Under the pieces are notes generated by a model. That model did not search any database. It worked only from the letters and a program-made list of their open reading frames with translations, and was not told where the DNA came from. A program made the position numbers and the translations under genes. A stretch of DNA of 64,000 bases from Flavobacteriaceae bacterium (lineage in GTDB: Bacteria > Bacteroidota > Bacteroidia > Flavobacteriales > Flavobacteriaceae), in contig JABABD010000026.1 of the NCBI GenBank assembly GCA_014238425.1, positions 29,488-93,487 of the forward strand, written 5' to 3'. Below are positions 1-8,989 of this stretch, one piece after another (within the stretch, counting starts at the first letter, position 1; each line of letters begins with the position of its first letter).

Positions 1-1
1 T

Positions 2-397
2 GATTATTGCATGGCAACAAAATTTGCCGCAATCAAATTAAGCGAGCTTAATGTCGGTATTGGACCTTTTGTAGTAGGACCCGCAGTAGAACGTAAACTT
101 GGCTTGTCCGGTATGTCTCAAATCGCCATTGATGCCAATAGCTTTTATCCTGCTGAATGGGCAAAACAGAAAGGATTATTTACTCAGGTATATGAAAGTA
201 CCGAAGAATTGGATGAAGCCGTGAAAGCATTTGCAGAGAATTTATGCAGCTATAATGCTGAGGCCATGAAAGAGATGAAGAAAGTCTTCTGGAAAGGCAC
301 GGAAGATTGGGATTCATTATTAATTGAGCGTGCTGAAATTAGCGGAAGACTTGTGTTGAGTGAATTCACAAAGGAAAAATTAAAAGGGTTTAAATAG
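2..397 (+). CDS. Enoyl-CoA hydratase/isomerase, C-terminal part (gene starts upstream of window)
   Basis: The reading frame is open from base 2, so this is the C-terminal ~132 residues of a crotonase-fold protein cut by the window edge; the ATG at 11 is internal. The stretch DYCMATKFAAIKLSELNVGI followed by GPFVVGPAVERKLG matches the second half of enoyl-CoA hydratases, which hydrate 2,3-enoyl-CoA thioesters in fatty, amino or phenylacetic acid breakdown. The catalytic N-terminal half cannot be seen. The stop codon directly abuts the ATG of the PaaY-like gene, so the two are co-transcribed. Whether it belongs to a phenylacetate (paa) or a branched-chain pathway is not decided by the visible sequence. 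Confidence 0.85.
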   Translation, partial: DYCMATKFAAIKLSELNVGIGPFVVGPAVERKLGLSGMSQIAIDANSFYPAEWAKQKGLFTQVYESTEELDEAVKAFAENLCSYNAEAMKEMKKVFWKGTEDWDSLLIERAEISGRLVLSEFTKEKLKGFK

Positions 398-994
398 ATG
401 ATCTATTCATTCAAGGAATATACACCTGTAGTTGATGAAAGTAGTTTCGTGCATCCTTTGGCTGCCGTAACCGGAAATGTAATCATTGGCAAGAACTGCT
501 ATATCGGTCCTGGAGCCGCCATTCGTGGCGATTGGGGGCAAATTATTTTGGAAGATGGCGTGAATGTGCAAGAGAATTGTACCGTTCATATGTTTCCAGG
601 TAAATCAATCACACTTCAGGAAAGTGCACATATTGGTCATGGAGCCATCATACATGGTGCTAATATAGGACGAAATGTACTCGTTGGAATGAATACGGTT
701 ATTATGGATGATGCCGAAGTAGGAGATGAAAGCATTGTAGGTGCCATGGCTTTTGTAAAGGCGGAAACCATAATCCCTAGACGGAGTTTGGTTATTGGTA
801 ATCCAGCTAAAGTAATCAAACATGTAAGTGACGAGATGATTGCTTGGAAAACGAAAGGAACACAATTATATCAGCAATTACCTGCCGATTGCCATGAAAG
901 CTTGAAGGAAGTACAGCCATTAAGGGAAATACCAGAGAACATGAAAATCCAGGAAGGTGTTTATGACACACTTCGGGACTTCATGAAAAAATGA
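398..994 (+). CDS. paaY: Gamma-carbonic-anhydrase-fold hexapeptide protein, PaaY-like
   Basis: 198 residues of left-handed beta-helix hexapeptide repeats (for example IGKNCYIGPGAAIRGD, VQENCTVHMFPG, IGHGAIIHGANIG). His64, His81 and His86 have the spacing of the three zinc ligands of gamma-class carbonic anhydrases. The length and the extended C-terminal helix (residues 150-198) fit PaaY, the accessory protein of phenylacetate degradation described as a thioesterase that rescues stalled CoA intermediates. It starts immediately after the stop of the enoyl-CoA hydratase. The family is clear; the paaY assignment rests on length and the hydratase neighbour and is moderate. A general gamma-CA/YrdA-type protein is the alternative. 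Confidence 0.8.
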   Translation: MIYSFKEYTPVVDESSFVHPLAAVTGNVIIGKNCYIGPGAAIRGDWGQIILEDGVNVQENCTVHMFPGKSITLQESAHIGHGAIIHGANIGRNVLVGMNTVIMDDAEVGDESIVGAMAFVKAETIIPRRSLVIGNPAKVIKHVSDEMIAWKTKGTQLYQQLPADCHESLKEVQPLREIPENMKIQEGVYDTLRDFMKK

Positions 995-1027
995 TTTTTA
1001 TAAACTAACAAACGCTAGTTAATAAGC

Positions 1028-2335
1028 ATGTCTAAATTCGAATTGAAGATGCCCAAAATGGGCGAGAGTATTACAGAAGGAACCATTATCAATTGGTTGG
1101 TAAATGAAGGTGAAAGCTTTGATGAAGGCGATATTATCCTGGAGGTGGCTACTGATAAGGTGGATAATGAAGTGCCAGCTCCAATTTCAGGAACTTTGGT
1201 TAAGACCATGTTTCATGCAAAGGATGTTGTGCCTGTAGGAGATGTATTGGCACTGCTAGAAGTTTCTAAAGAAACAAAATCAAAGGATTCTATTCCGAAA
1301 AAAGATATTTTATCTAGTACAGTTGAAGCTTCTAATAAGAAAGGTAATGCTGCTAAAAAACCAAAACAAGTTCAGGCTTTTTCAGCCGAGAAATTCAGTG
1401 TTTCGAATTCAAATACCTTCTTTTCTCCGCTGATTATTTCAATAGCTAAGCAACAACATATTAGTTTTGAAGAACTAGCACGCATTCCTGCAACGGGCAA
1501 TGATGGTAGATTACGAAAAAGCGATGTGTTCAATTACATAAATGATGGAAGGCCTTCTAAATTTGCTCAATCTGTCACTCATGACCCAACGGCTTATCGC
1601 ATACCACAGTTAAATTTCGATAAAGGAAAAGGCAAAATCGTGGAGATGGATCGTATGCGTCAAATGATTGCTGATCATATGGTATATTCCAAGCACACCT
1701 CACCTCATGTGACCGCTTATGTAGAAGCAGACCTGACAAATATGGTCAATTGGAGAAATGTTAATAAAACCGCCTTTCAAGAAAAACACGGAGAGCGATT
1801 GACATTTACACCATTATTTGTGGAAGCGGTAGCAAAGGCCATCAAGGATTTTCCGAATATCAATGCATCGGTTGATGGTAGTAACATTATTATTAAGGAA
1901 GACATCAATATAGGAATGGCAACGGCATTGCCAAATGGAAACCTCATTGTTCCTGTGGTAAAGAATGCAGATAAAAAGGACTTAGTAGAGCTAGCTACTA
2001 AAGTGAATGAGCTTTCTGGTAAAGCACGCGACAATAACCTACAGGGAGACGATATTAAGGGAAGTACATTCACTATTTCTAATGTTGGAACCTTTGGTAG
2101 TGTGATGGGAACGCCGATTATCAACCAACCTGAAGTGGCTATTCTAGCATTAGGCATCATTAAGAAAAGACCTGAAGTCATTGAGACCGAAAAAGGAGAT
2201 GAAATAGCCATTAGAAGTATGATGTACTTGTCTTTGTCTTTTGATCATCGTGTGGTTGATGGATTTTTAGGAGGCAGTTTTGTGCGCCGCGTGGCTGATT
2301 ATTTAGAACAGTTTGATTCAAAAAGAAAAATATAA
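1028..2335 (+). CDS. 2-oxoacid dehydrogenase E2 (dihydrolipoamide acyltransferase), branched-chain type
   Basis: 435 residues with the standard E2 order: N-terminal lipoyl domain (residues 2-77, lipoylated Lys44 in ATDKVDNE), a Ser/Lys-rich linker, a peripheral subunit-binding domain (about 130-172, SPLIISIAKQQ ... NDGRLRKSDVFNYI), and the catalytic acyltransferase domain (about 205-430) ending in SFDHRVVDG with the active-site His407 and Asp411. It transfers the acyl group from E1-TPP to CoA. Only one lipoyl domain is present. The flanking aminotransferase and fused E1 indicate branched-chain 2-oxoacids rather than pyruvate as substrate, which is an inference from context. The E3 subunit is not in the window. 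Confidence 0.9.
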   Translation: MSKFELKMPKMGESITEGTIINWLVNEGESFDEGDIILEVATDKVDNEVPAPISGTLVKTMFHAKDVVPVGDVLALLEVSKETKSKDSIPKKDILSSTVEASNKKGNAAKKPKQVQAFSAEKFSVSNSNTFFSPLIISIAKQQHISFEELARIPATGNDGRLRKSDVFNYINDGRPSKFAQSVTHDPTAYRIPQLNFDKGKGKIVEMDRMRQMIADHMVYSKHTSPHVTAYVEADLTNMVNWRNVNKTAFQEKHGERLTFTPLFVEAVAKAIKDFPNINASVDGSNIIIKEDINIGMATALPNGNLIVPVVKNADKKDLVELATKVNELSGKARDNNLQGDDIKGSTFTISNVGTFGSVMGTPIINQPEVAILALGIIKKRPEVIETEKGDEIAIRSMMYLSLSFDHRVVDGFLGGSFVRRVADYLEQFDSKRKI

Positions 2336-2338
2336 ATT

Positions 2339-3406
2339 ATGACACACCAAATCAATATAACCAAAGTAGAACAGTCGAAAGTTGCAAAGATCGATTTTAA
2401 TAATATTCCTTTAGGAACCACGTTCACGGATCATATGTTCATTTGTGATTTTGAGAATGGTGAATGGGCCAATCCAAGAATTGAACCAATGGGGTTAATT
2501 CCAACACATCCAGCGGCGATGGCATTACATTACGGCCAAGCCATTTTTGAAGGAATGAAAGCTACGGCAGATTTGGAAGGAAACCCTATGTTGTTCAGGC
2601 CAGTTGAGAATGCGGTGAGATTGAACTTAAGTGCGGATCGAATGGGTATGCCGAATTTTCCTGAAGCCTTATTTGTAGAAGGTTTGAAGCAATTAGTGGC
2701 TTTAGAGAAAAATTGGATTCCTCCTGTAGAAGGAAGCGCATTGTATTTAAGACCATTTATGTATGCTGATGAACCTTTTATTGGCATGAGAGCGGCAACG
2801 CATTATAAGTTCATAATCATGGCATCACCATCAGGCCCTTTCTTTAGCAAACGCATTAAACTTTGGGCCGAAAAGAAATACATACGAGCAGCTTATGGAG
2901 GTACGGGAGAAGCAAAAGCAGCAGGGAATTATGCCGCCGCCATTCGTCCAACCGAGCTTGCTAAAGCAAAAGGTTATGATCAAGTACTATGGCTCGATGC
3001 TCTTGAACATAAATTTATTCAAGAGGTAGGGACAATGAATATTTTTTTCAAGGTAGATAGTAAGTTTATCACTCCGAAGTTAGATGGATGTGTCTTAGAT
3101 GGAATTACTAGAAAAAGTGTTATTGAATTATTGAGAGGCAAAGGCTTTGAAGTGACTGAACGTACAATTAGCCTAGATGAAATTAGGGATGCGGCGCAAA
3201 ACGGAAAGCTAGAAGAAGCGTTTGGAACAGGAACAGCTGTTGGTATTGCTTTCATTCAAGATATTGGATTGGAAAATGAAACCATTCACGTATCTGATGA
3301 GAGCCCAATTGGAATAGAAGTTAACAATGCTTTGAACGATATCAAGACAGGAAAAAAAACAGACACGTTCAACTGGATGATAAAAATTGAAAAAGCATTG
3401 GCTTAA
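2339..3406 (+). CDS. ilvE: Branched-chain amino acid aminotransferase
   Basis: 355 residues of a fold-type IV PLP transaminase of the longer (eukaryote-like, class II BCAT) form: YGQAIFEGMKA near residue 65, RPFMYADEPFIG, and the PLP lysine Lys193 in EAKAAGNYAA; QEVGTMNIFF follows. It interconverts Leu/Ile/Val and their 2-oxoacids with glutamate. The gene sits 3 bp after E2 and its stop abuts the ATG of the fused E1, so transamination and oxidative decarboxylation are encoded in one transcript. This argues for a catabolic role here, although the same enzyme family also does the last biosynthetic step. Confidence 0.92.
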   Translation: MTHQINITKVEQSKVAKIDFNNIPLGTTFTDHMFICDFENGEWANPRIEPMGLIPTHPAAMALHYGQAIFEGMKATADLEGNPMLFRPVENAVRLNLSADRMGMPNFPEALFVEGLKQLVALEKNWIPPVEGSALYLRPFMYADEPFIGMRAATHYKFIIMASPSGPFFSKRIKLWAEKKYIRAAYGGTGEAKAAGNYAAAIRPTELAKAKGYDQVLWLDALEHKFIQEVGTMNIFFKVDSKFITPKLDGCVLDGITRKSVIELLRGKGFEVTERTISLDEIRDAAQNGKLEEAFGTGTAVGIAFIQDIGLENETIHVSDESPIGIEVNNALNDIKTGKKTDTFNWMIKIEKALA

Positions 3407-5467
3407 ATGAAAAAAGATATTCTAAAAAGCGCATTTTTGAAACTCTGTATAGCGAAAGCTATGACAGAGTTGTATGAAACCAATTTCAAACAGGTTTCAA
3501 AGTATGTACACGCAACCTCACGTGGTCATGAAGCCATTCAAATTGCTTTGGGTATGCAATTATTGCCTCAAGATTATGCGTTCCCATATTATCGCGATGA
3601 TGCCATGCTATTGTCGTTCGGATTGCAACCTTATGACCTCATGTTGCAGTTACTGGCTAAAAAAAACGATCCTTTTTCAGGGGGAAGAACCTATTATAGT
3701 CATCCTAGTTTAAAAGATGATGACAAGCCCAAGATTCCGCATCAGTCTTCAGCAACGGGAATGCAGGCTATACCAGCTACAGGTGTGGCCATGGGTATGC
3801 AGTATAAAGAGTTACAAGGAATTTTGCATAACGATTCCAGCAAGAGTGAGACAATAGAATCACCGCTAGTAGTGTGTTCGCTTGGAGATGCTTCAGTCAC
3901 CGAAGGTGAAATAGCCGAAGCCTTTCAAATGGCAGCTTTAAAGCAAATGCCAATCTTGTATTTGGTACAAGACAATGGTTGGGACATTTCGGCAAATGCT
4001 GCCGAAACAAGAGCTCAAAATGCTTATGAATACGCACAAGGGTTTCATGGATTGGAAGCAATTTCGATAGATGGTGCCAATTTTACCGAAAGTTATGAAG
4101 CTATTGAAAAAGTAATTGAAACGATTCGTAAAGAACGACGGCCATTCTTGGTCCATGCTAGAGTACCTTTATTGAATCATCATACGTCTGGTGTTCGTAT
4201 GGAATGGTATCGCGATGACTTGGATGAAGCGCGTTCTCGTGATCCATACCCTGTATTGAAGAAGCAGCTAATGGATAATGGATTTTCTTCAAAAGAAATT
4301 GATGAAATAGAAGATTCGGCAAAAGCAAAAGTGAAATCAGATTTCGAGAAAGCTTTGAAAGCCGACGACCCAAAACCTGAAGACCTATTTACGAATGACT
4401 TCGTTCCTACGCCAATCACTGAAGAAGTAGGAGAACGTTCTCCAAAGGGTTCTGAAAAAGTGGTCATGGTAGATTGTGCTCTGTTTGCCGTAGAAGGGCT
4501 TATGAAAAAGCACAAAGAATGTTTATTGTACGGACAGGATGTGGGTGGCCGATTAGGAGGTGTTTTTAGGGAAGCAGCGACATTAGCTCAAAAATTTGGA
4601 GACGATAGAGTTTTTAATACGCCAATCCAAGAAGCATTTATAGTGGGTTCAACGGTAGGTATGTCTGCAGTTGGACTCAAGCCAATTGTTGAGGTCCAGT
4701 TTGCTGATTATATTTGGCCAGGATTAAATCAATTATTTACCGAAGTAAGTAGAAGTTGCTATCTTTCTAATGGGAAATGGCCAGTAAGTATGATCTTGCG
4801 AGTACCTATTGGTGCATATGGTAGTGGAGGTCCATATCATTCATCGTCTGTCGAAAGTGTTATCACGAATATTCGAGGTATTAAGATTGCATATCCTAGT
4901 AATGGAGCGGATTTAAAAGGTTTGATGAAAGCGGCATACTATGATCCGAATCCTGTAGTGATATTAGAACATAAAGGATTGTATTGGAGTAAAGTACCTG
5001 GAACCAAAGGTGCAACATCTGTAGAACCGTCGGAAGATTATGTTTTGCCTTTTGGAAAGGCATGGGTGTTGCAGGAAATTTGGAAACAAGAAGACTTAGA
5101 AACCTTGACAATCGTCACCTACGGAATGGGAGTACATTGGGCTTATAATGCCACTAAAGGCATGCGAGATCAGGTAGAAATTATTGATTTAAGGACCTTA
5201 TTTCCACTTGATGAGGATACTGTAATGACATCCGTAAAGAAAACAGGAAAGTGCTTGGTGGTGACCGAAGAACCTTCAAACAATAGTTTTGCGAGAGCCT
5301 TAGCAGGGAAAATACAAGAAGAGTGTTTTAAATATTTGGATGCTCCTGTGATGACTATTGGTAGCGAAAATATGCCAGCAATTCCATTGAATTCTACCTT
5401 GGAGCAAACCATGATTCCTTCAACTGAAAAGGTAAGGGATAAGATTGAGGAACTGCTTAGGTACTAG
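3407..5467 (+). CDS. 2-oxoacid dehydrogenase E1, fused alpha and beta subunits
   Basis: 686 residues. Residues 1-~330 are the E1 alpha (TPP-binding) part with HQSSATGMQAIPATGVAMGM and a TPP/Mg motif at 160-190 reading GDASVTEGE ... QDN. Residues ~350-686 are the E1 beta part (LYGQDVGGRLGGVFREA, TPIQEAFIVGSTVGMSAVG, GAYGSGGPYHSS) with the transketolase C-terminal domain. The fusion is a known arrangement in Bacteroidota for branched-chain 2-oxoacid dehydrogenase. The enzyme decarboxylates the 2-oxoacid and passes the acyl group to the lipoyl arm of the E2 encoded upstream. The GDG of the classical TPP motif is GDA here, a common variant in this subfamily. Confidence 0.9.
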   Translation: MKKDILKSAFLKLCIAKAMTELYETNFKQVSKYVHATSRGHEAIQIALGMQLLPQDYAFPYYRDDAMLLSFGLQPYDLMLQLLAKKNDPFSGGRTYYSHPSLKDDDKPKIPHQSSATGMQAIPATGVAMGMQYKELQGILHNDSSKSETIESPLVVCSLGDASVTEGEIAEAFQMAALKQMPILYLVQDNGWDISANAAETRAQNAYEYAQGFHGLEAISIDGANFTESYEAIEKVIETIRKERRPFLVHARVPLLNHHTSGVRMEWYRDDLDEARSRDPYPVLKKQLMDNGFSSKEIDEIEDSAKAKVKSDFEKALKADDPKPEDLFTNDFVPTPITEEVGERSPKGSEKVVMVDCALFAVEGLMKKHKECLLYGQDVGGRLGGVFREAATLAQKFGDDRVFNTPIQEAFIVGSTVGMSAVGLKPIVEVQFADYIWPGLNQLFTEVSRSCYLSNGKWPVSMILRVPIGAYGSGGPYHSSSVESVITNIRGIKIAYPSNGADLKGLMKAAYYDPNPVVILEHKGLYWSKVPGTKGATSVEPSEDYVLPFGKAWVLQEIWKQEDLETLTIVTYGMGVHWAYNATKGMRDQVEIIDLRTLFPLDEDTVMTSVKKTGKCLVVTEEPSNNSFARALAGKIQEECFKYLDAPVMTIGSENMPAIPLNSTLEQTMIPSTEKVRDKIEELLRY

Positions 5468-5472
5468 TTTTG
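5445..5472 (+). promoter_or_regulatory. Candidate promoter for the LytTR regulator
   Basis: TTG at 5445-5447, 17 nt, then TAGTTTTG at 5465-5472 fits the Flavobacterium consensus (TTG, 17-23 nt, TAnnTTTG). It overlaps the last codons of the E1 gene and lies 18 nt before the LytTR start codon. It would let the regulator be expressed apart from the upstream operon. Sequence match only. Confidence 0.4.
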
Positions 5473-5490
5473 TATCTTTCATATTAAGCT

Positions 5491-6336
5491 ATGAAGTGGT
5501 GGCAACGAAAAATATTGTTCTTTCAATCTAAAAGAGATAAATGGCATTTTGTTCTTTTCATGACATTTTTCGTGCCCTTTTTTTTGATTGTCTTTCAGCC
5601 TTTTGGTGTTAATAATTTTGACCCAAATCATAATATTAGTTTCGTTTTTTTTACATCGATGTTAGGTTTTGGATTAGTGCAAGGCCTTGTTATCTACGCT
5701 TTTGAATTTATTATAGTACCAAGGTTTTTTAATAAAAATACTTGGGGTGTTTTTATAGTGCGAATGCTCATGGAACTTATTTGTATCGCTGCTGCCACAT
5801 TCTTGTTCTACAATATGTTGGGAAATTTCCATGACTGGCGATTCAATAGTTTTTTGGAGTTTATTTTCAATATTGTACTAATGAGTATTATTCCACTAAC
5901 CATTCTTTTTCTGTATCTAAATTATAGAGAGGTGCAAAAATCTTATGATTTATTGGAGTTACAGCCAAAACTAACATTAACAGAAAAGTTCATAAATCTA
6001 GAATCAAACAATCGAAAATCACTCCTTTCCGTTACAACGGACGACCTGCTTTTCATTGAAGCTCAAGATAACTATGTATCCATTCATTTTATGGACAGAG
6101 GCTCAGTGAAACGAAAATTACTCAGAGCTACGATGAAGGATATTGAAGCAAACCTGAAACTACAGTTCATAAAAAGATGTCATCGCTCTTTCATCGTGAA
6201 TATTAATATGGTAGAAAGAGTTGTTAGAGATGGTCACCAAATGAAATTGTACTTAGCGCATTTGTCTTTGCCAGTACCAGTTTCCAGGTCATATGTTCCC
6301 AGTATTTCTGAGTTTTTGGATCTTCGCCACAAATAA
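5491..6336 (+). CDS. Membrane-anchored LytTR-family transcriptional regulator
   Basis: 281 residues: four hydrophobic membrane helices in residues ~20-150 and a C-terminal LytTR DNA-binding domain (about 180-275) recognised from LLFIEAQDNYVSIHF, FIKRCHRSFIVN and LPVPVSRSYV. There is no receiver domain, so the membrane part probably senses directly or passes a signal from another membrane protein. The gene starts 23 bp after the dehydrogenase operon and is followed after 85 bp by another integral membrane protein, a plausible partner. Target genes are not identifiable from the sequence. Confidence 0.85.
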   Translation: MKWWQRKILFFQSKRDKWHFVLFMTFFVPFFLIVFQPFGVNNFDPNHNISFVFFTSMLGFGLVQGLVIYAFEFIIVPRFFNKNTWGVFIVRMLMELICIAAATFLFYNMLGNFHDWRFNSFLEFIFNIVLMSIIPLTILFLYLNYREVQKSYDLLELQPKLTLTEKFINLESNNRKSLLSVTTDDLLFIEAQDNYVSIHFMDRGSVKRKLLRATMKDIEANLKLQFIKRCHRSFIVNINMVERVVRDGHQMKLYLAHLSLPVPVSRSYVPSISEFLDLRHK

Positions 6337-6421
6337 TGGTTTTTCGCCACAAAGACTGTAACACAAGCCTTGTACGGCGGTCATAGTGTTGTAAATTAAA
6401 TAATAATCAAAATTATTTATC

Positions 6422-7069
6422 ATGAAAACACCTATTGCCGTTCGTACAAGTAATAAACTCTTTAACTCATTAATGTTTTTTTCGGGGATCACTTTTATGC
6501 TGGTTTTATTACCACTCGTAAGATGTCTCTTTGATGGGAAATCTTACAGTTGGGGACAAGCGTATTTTGGAATGACATTCAATAGTTCAGGAGTTGAAAT
6601 AGACTACTTTATTCTTGTTCCATTTTTATTGATGTATATCTTATATTTTTATTCATTCTATTGGATTAAGAATAGGATGATTTTCTACGGAATGCTTATT
6701 TGGTTTTGGATTCATAATTTTGGAAATCTTTTGTTCGACATCATCAAGAATGGAGATACGATGTTTCATGGAGATACCTTAAATATACATGTTTCAATAT
6801 CATCAATAGTCATTCCTCTTGCTATAGTGTTCTTGACCTGGATTGTGATCGTGATTATTAAGGATAGAAAAATGATAGAGGTAAGTATTCCTTGGAGCAA
6901 AAGAAACAATAGATTATTGCTTCTCATCTTAGGACCGTTACCAATACAAGCGTTGCTCTATGCTACTGGTAAGCCTCATGGTTTGACAGATGAAATTGGT
7001 GTTCTGATTACCATAATTCAATCGTTTTTGTTTGGCCTTATTTTTATTCCTAAAAAGAAAAACGTTTAA
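6422..7069 (+). CDS. Polytopic membrane protein of unknown function
   Basis: 215 residues with about six predicted transmembrane segments (around 15-35, 60-80, 85-105, 120-145, 165-180, 190-210) and short loops. I do not recognise a family motif. It lies between the LytTR regulator and the alcohol dehydrogenase on the same strand, 35 bp before the latter. A link with the regulator is possible only from position. The frame is consistently coding in composition and the ATG at 6422 is the only sensible start. Confidence 0.65.
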   Translation: MKTPIAVRTSNKLFNSLMFFSGITFMLVLLPLVRCLFDGKSYSWGQAYFGMTFNSSGVEIDYFILVPFLLMYILYFYSFYWIKNRMIFYGMLIWFWIHNFGNLLFDIIKNGDTMFHGDTLNIHVSISSIVIPLAIVFLTWIVIVIIKDRKMIEVSIPWSKRNNRLLLLILGPLPIQALLYATGKPHGLTDEIGVLITIIQSFLFGLIFIPKKKNV

Positions 7070-7104
7070 AAATCACTAATTTAGTTGCTAGCCAAAACAT
7101 CTAA

Positions 7105-8145
7105 ATGAAAGCAGCTGTTTTTGAGTCTTTTCAAGGCCCAATAAGTATACAAAACGTTCAAGATCCTACGCCAAACAATGATGGTGTTGTGATACAGGTC
7201 AAGGCCACTGGACTGTGCAGAAGTGATTGGCACGGTTGGATGGGTCATGATAGTGATATAGAGTTGCCTCATGTGCCTGGACATGAACTTGCAGGTATAG
7301 TTGAAGCTATCGGCAAAAATGTAAAGAACTTTAAAGTTGGCGATCGTGTTACTGTTCCTTTTGTGTGTGGCTGTGGTACCTGTAGAGAATGCACATCTGG
7401 AAATCATCAGGTTTGCGATGCACAATCACAACCAGGATTTACACACTGGGGATCTTTCGCGGAATATGTAGCATTAGATTATGCAGATACCAATTTAGTG
7501 AAGCTTCCGGAAGAGATTACTAATGTTACAGCGGCCACCTTAGGTTGCCGTTTTATTACTTCCTATCGTGCGGTTGTAGCTCAAGGAAAGGTGTCTGATG
7601 GGCAGTTTGTCGCTATTCATGGTTGTGGAGGTGTTGGACTATCAGCAATTATGATAGCACATGCTTTAGGAGCACAAGTAATTGCCATCGATATTAATGA
7701 AGAGACCTTGGATCTCGCTAGATCTCTTGGGGCGATCAAAACAATTAATGCCGCAAATAGCGCTAACATCATCGAAGAAATTAAATCTATGACCGATGGA
7801 GGAGCTCATGTATCTATAGATGCTTTAGGGAGTGCAACGACTTGCTTTAATTCAATTTCAGGATTAAGGAAACGTGGTAAACATATTCAAGTTGGGTTAA
7901 TGGCAGGAGATCATCAAAATGTTAAAGTTCCTATGGCTCGGATATTAGCTGATGAACTAGAAGTTATTGGAAGTCATGGAATGCAGGCCTTCAAATATCC
8001 TGAAATCTTTGAAATGATTAAAAGCGGAAAGTTGCATCCAGGGAAATTAATCGAACGTACTATTAGTCTTCAAGAATCAACGATTGAATTGCCTGACATG
8101 AATACCTTCAAAAATAAGGGAGTTCTAGTTATAGATTCATTTTAA
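7105..8145 (+). CDS. Zinc-dependent medium-chain alcohol dehydrogenase
   Basis: 346 residues of the MDR family. The GroES-like domain carries the catalytic zinc ligands Cys38 and His60-Glu61 (GHE) and the structural zinc cysteines Cys90, Cys93, Cys96 and Cys104 (CGCGTCREC ... C). The Rossmann domain has [19 protein letters not shown] followed by the acidic dinucleotide-binding residue in IAIDIN, which suggests NAD rather than NADP. It oxidises an alcohol or reduces an aldehyde; the substrate cannot be read from the sequence. It is the first gene of a + strand run with a lipoprotein, a nitrilase and an amidohydrolase. Confidence 0.88.
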   Translation: MKAAVFESFQGPISIQNVQDPTPNNDGVVIQVKATGLCRSDWHGWMGHDSDIELPHVPGHELAGIVEAIGKNVKNFKVGDRVTVPFVCGCGTCRECTSGNHQVCDAQSQPGFTHWGSFAEYVALDYADTNLVKLPEEITNVTAATLGCRFITSYRAVVAQGKVSDGQFVAIHGCGGVGLSAIMIAHALGAQVIAIDINEETLDLARSLGAIKTINAANSANIIEEIKSMTDGGAHVSIDALGSATTCFNSISGLRKRGKHIQVGLMAGDHQNVKVPMARILADELEVIGSHGMQAFKYPEIFEMIKSGKLHPGKLIERTISLQESTIELPDMNTFKNKGVLVIDSF

Positions 8146-8155
8146 ATACATAAAA

Positions 8156-8965
8156 ATGAAATATTCAATTATCGAAAATATGATGAGAAATGCCTTTGTT
8201 TTACTCTTTTTTACAATGATTATTAATTGCGACCAATCCAATAATAAATCTAGGGAAGACTTGAAGAACGAGGTGCTTGTTTTAGGAACTATTCATAGCG
8301 GACATCTTAGAGATAGTGTATACAATGTCCTTTTCTTAGAAAAACTGATAAAAGAAATAGATCCTGATTTTATACTTGCCGAAATTCCTCCTGATAGAAT
8401 GGAAGCTGCAATGGATGGTTTTAAAAGAGATGATAGTATTTCGGAGCCTCGAGTATTACGTTTTCCAGAATATGTTGATGTGGTATTTCCCTTGACCAAA
8501 ACAATGGATTTTGAAATTATTCCCACAGCAGGTTGGACACGACCAATGGCGATGGAACGCAGCAAAAAATTAAGAGCCATTAGCAGGGATACATCTCGAA
8601 CCGAAGACTGGAAAATGTATGTAGAAACCAATAACCGTTCTGATTCCGTATATGAAGCTACGGGCAAAGTCAATGACCCATATTTTATTCATACCAATAG
8701 CTATGATAGTATTCAAGATATTGCTTTACAGACATATAATAAGTTGTTTAATGTGGAATTAGGCCTTGGAGGTTGGGAGAATATTAATATTGCCCATTAT
8801 TGGAATATTGAAAAGGCATTGGAAAAATATAGAAATACAAGTCAGCGCTTTCTTATTATCTATGGTGCCGGACATAAAGGATGGTTTTTAAGGCAATTGG
8901 GCAAACGTGATGATATTCATCTCTTGGAAATGAAGCCATTTTTAAATGCAATTCAAGAAAAATAG
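8156..8965 (+). CDS. Exported lipoprotein of the TraB/DUF5694-like type
   Basis: 269 residues. A hydrophobic N-terminus ends in FTMIINCDQS, a lipobox, so the mature protein is a lipoprotein; initiation could also be at Met9 or Met10. The core shows VLGTIHSGH, LAEIPPDRM and IIYGAGHKGW, the His/Glu pattern of TraB/PrgY/GumN-like and DUF5694 proteins, some of which act as metalloproteases or erythromycin-esterase-like hydrolases. The exact activity is unknown. It lies 10 bp after the alcohol dehydrogenase and 24 bp before the nitrilase, probably one operon. Family call is by motif recognition only. Confidence 0.6.
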   Translation: MKYSIIENMMRNAFVLLFFTMIINCDQSNNKSREDLKNEVLVLGTIHSGHLRDSVYNVLFLEKLIKEIDPDFILAEIPPDRMEAAMDGFKRDDSISEPRVLRFPEYVDVVFPLTKTMDFEIIPTAGWTRPMAMERSKKLRAISRDTSRTEDWKMYVETNNRSDSVYEATGKVNDPYFIHTNSYDSIQDIALQTYNKLFNVELGLGGWENINIAHYWNIEKALEKYRNTSQRFLIIYGAGHKGWFLRQLGKRDDIHLLEMKPFLNAIQEK

Positions 8966-8989
8966 ATTGAGTTTTTATTACATTTACTT

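Noticed and set aside
3474..3713. + strand ORF within the E1 gene
   Set aside because: Out-of-frame shadow of the fused E1 coding sequence.
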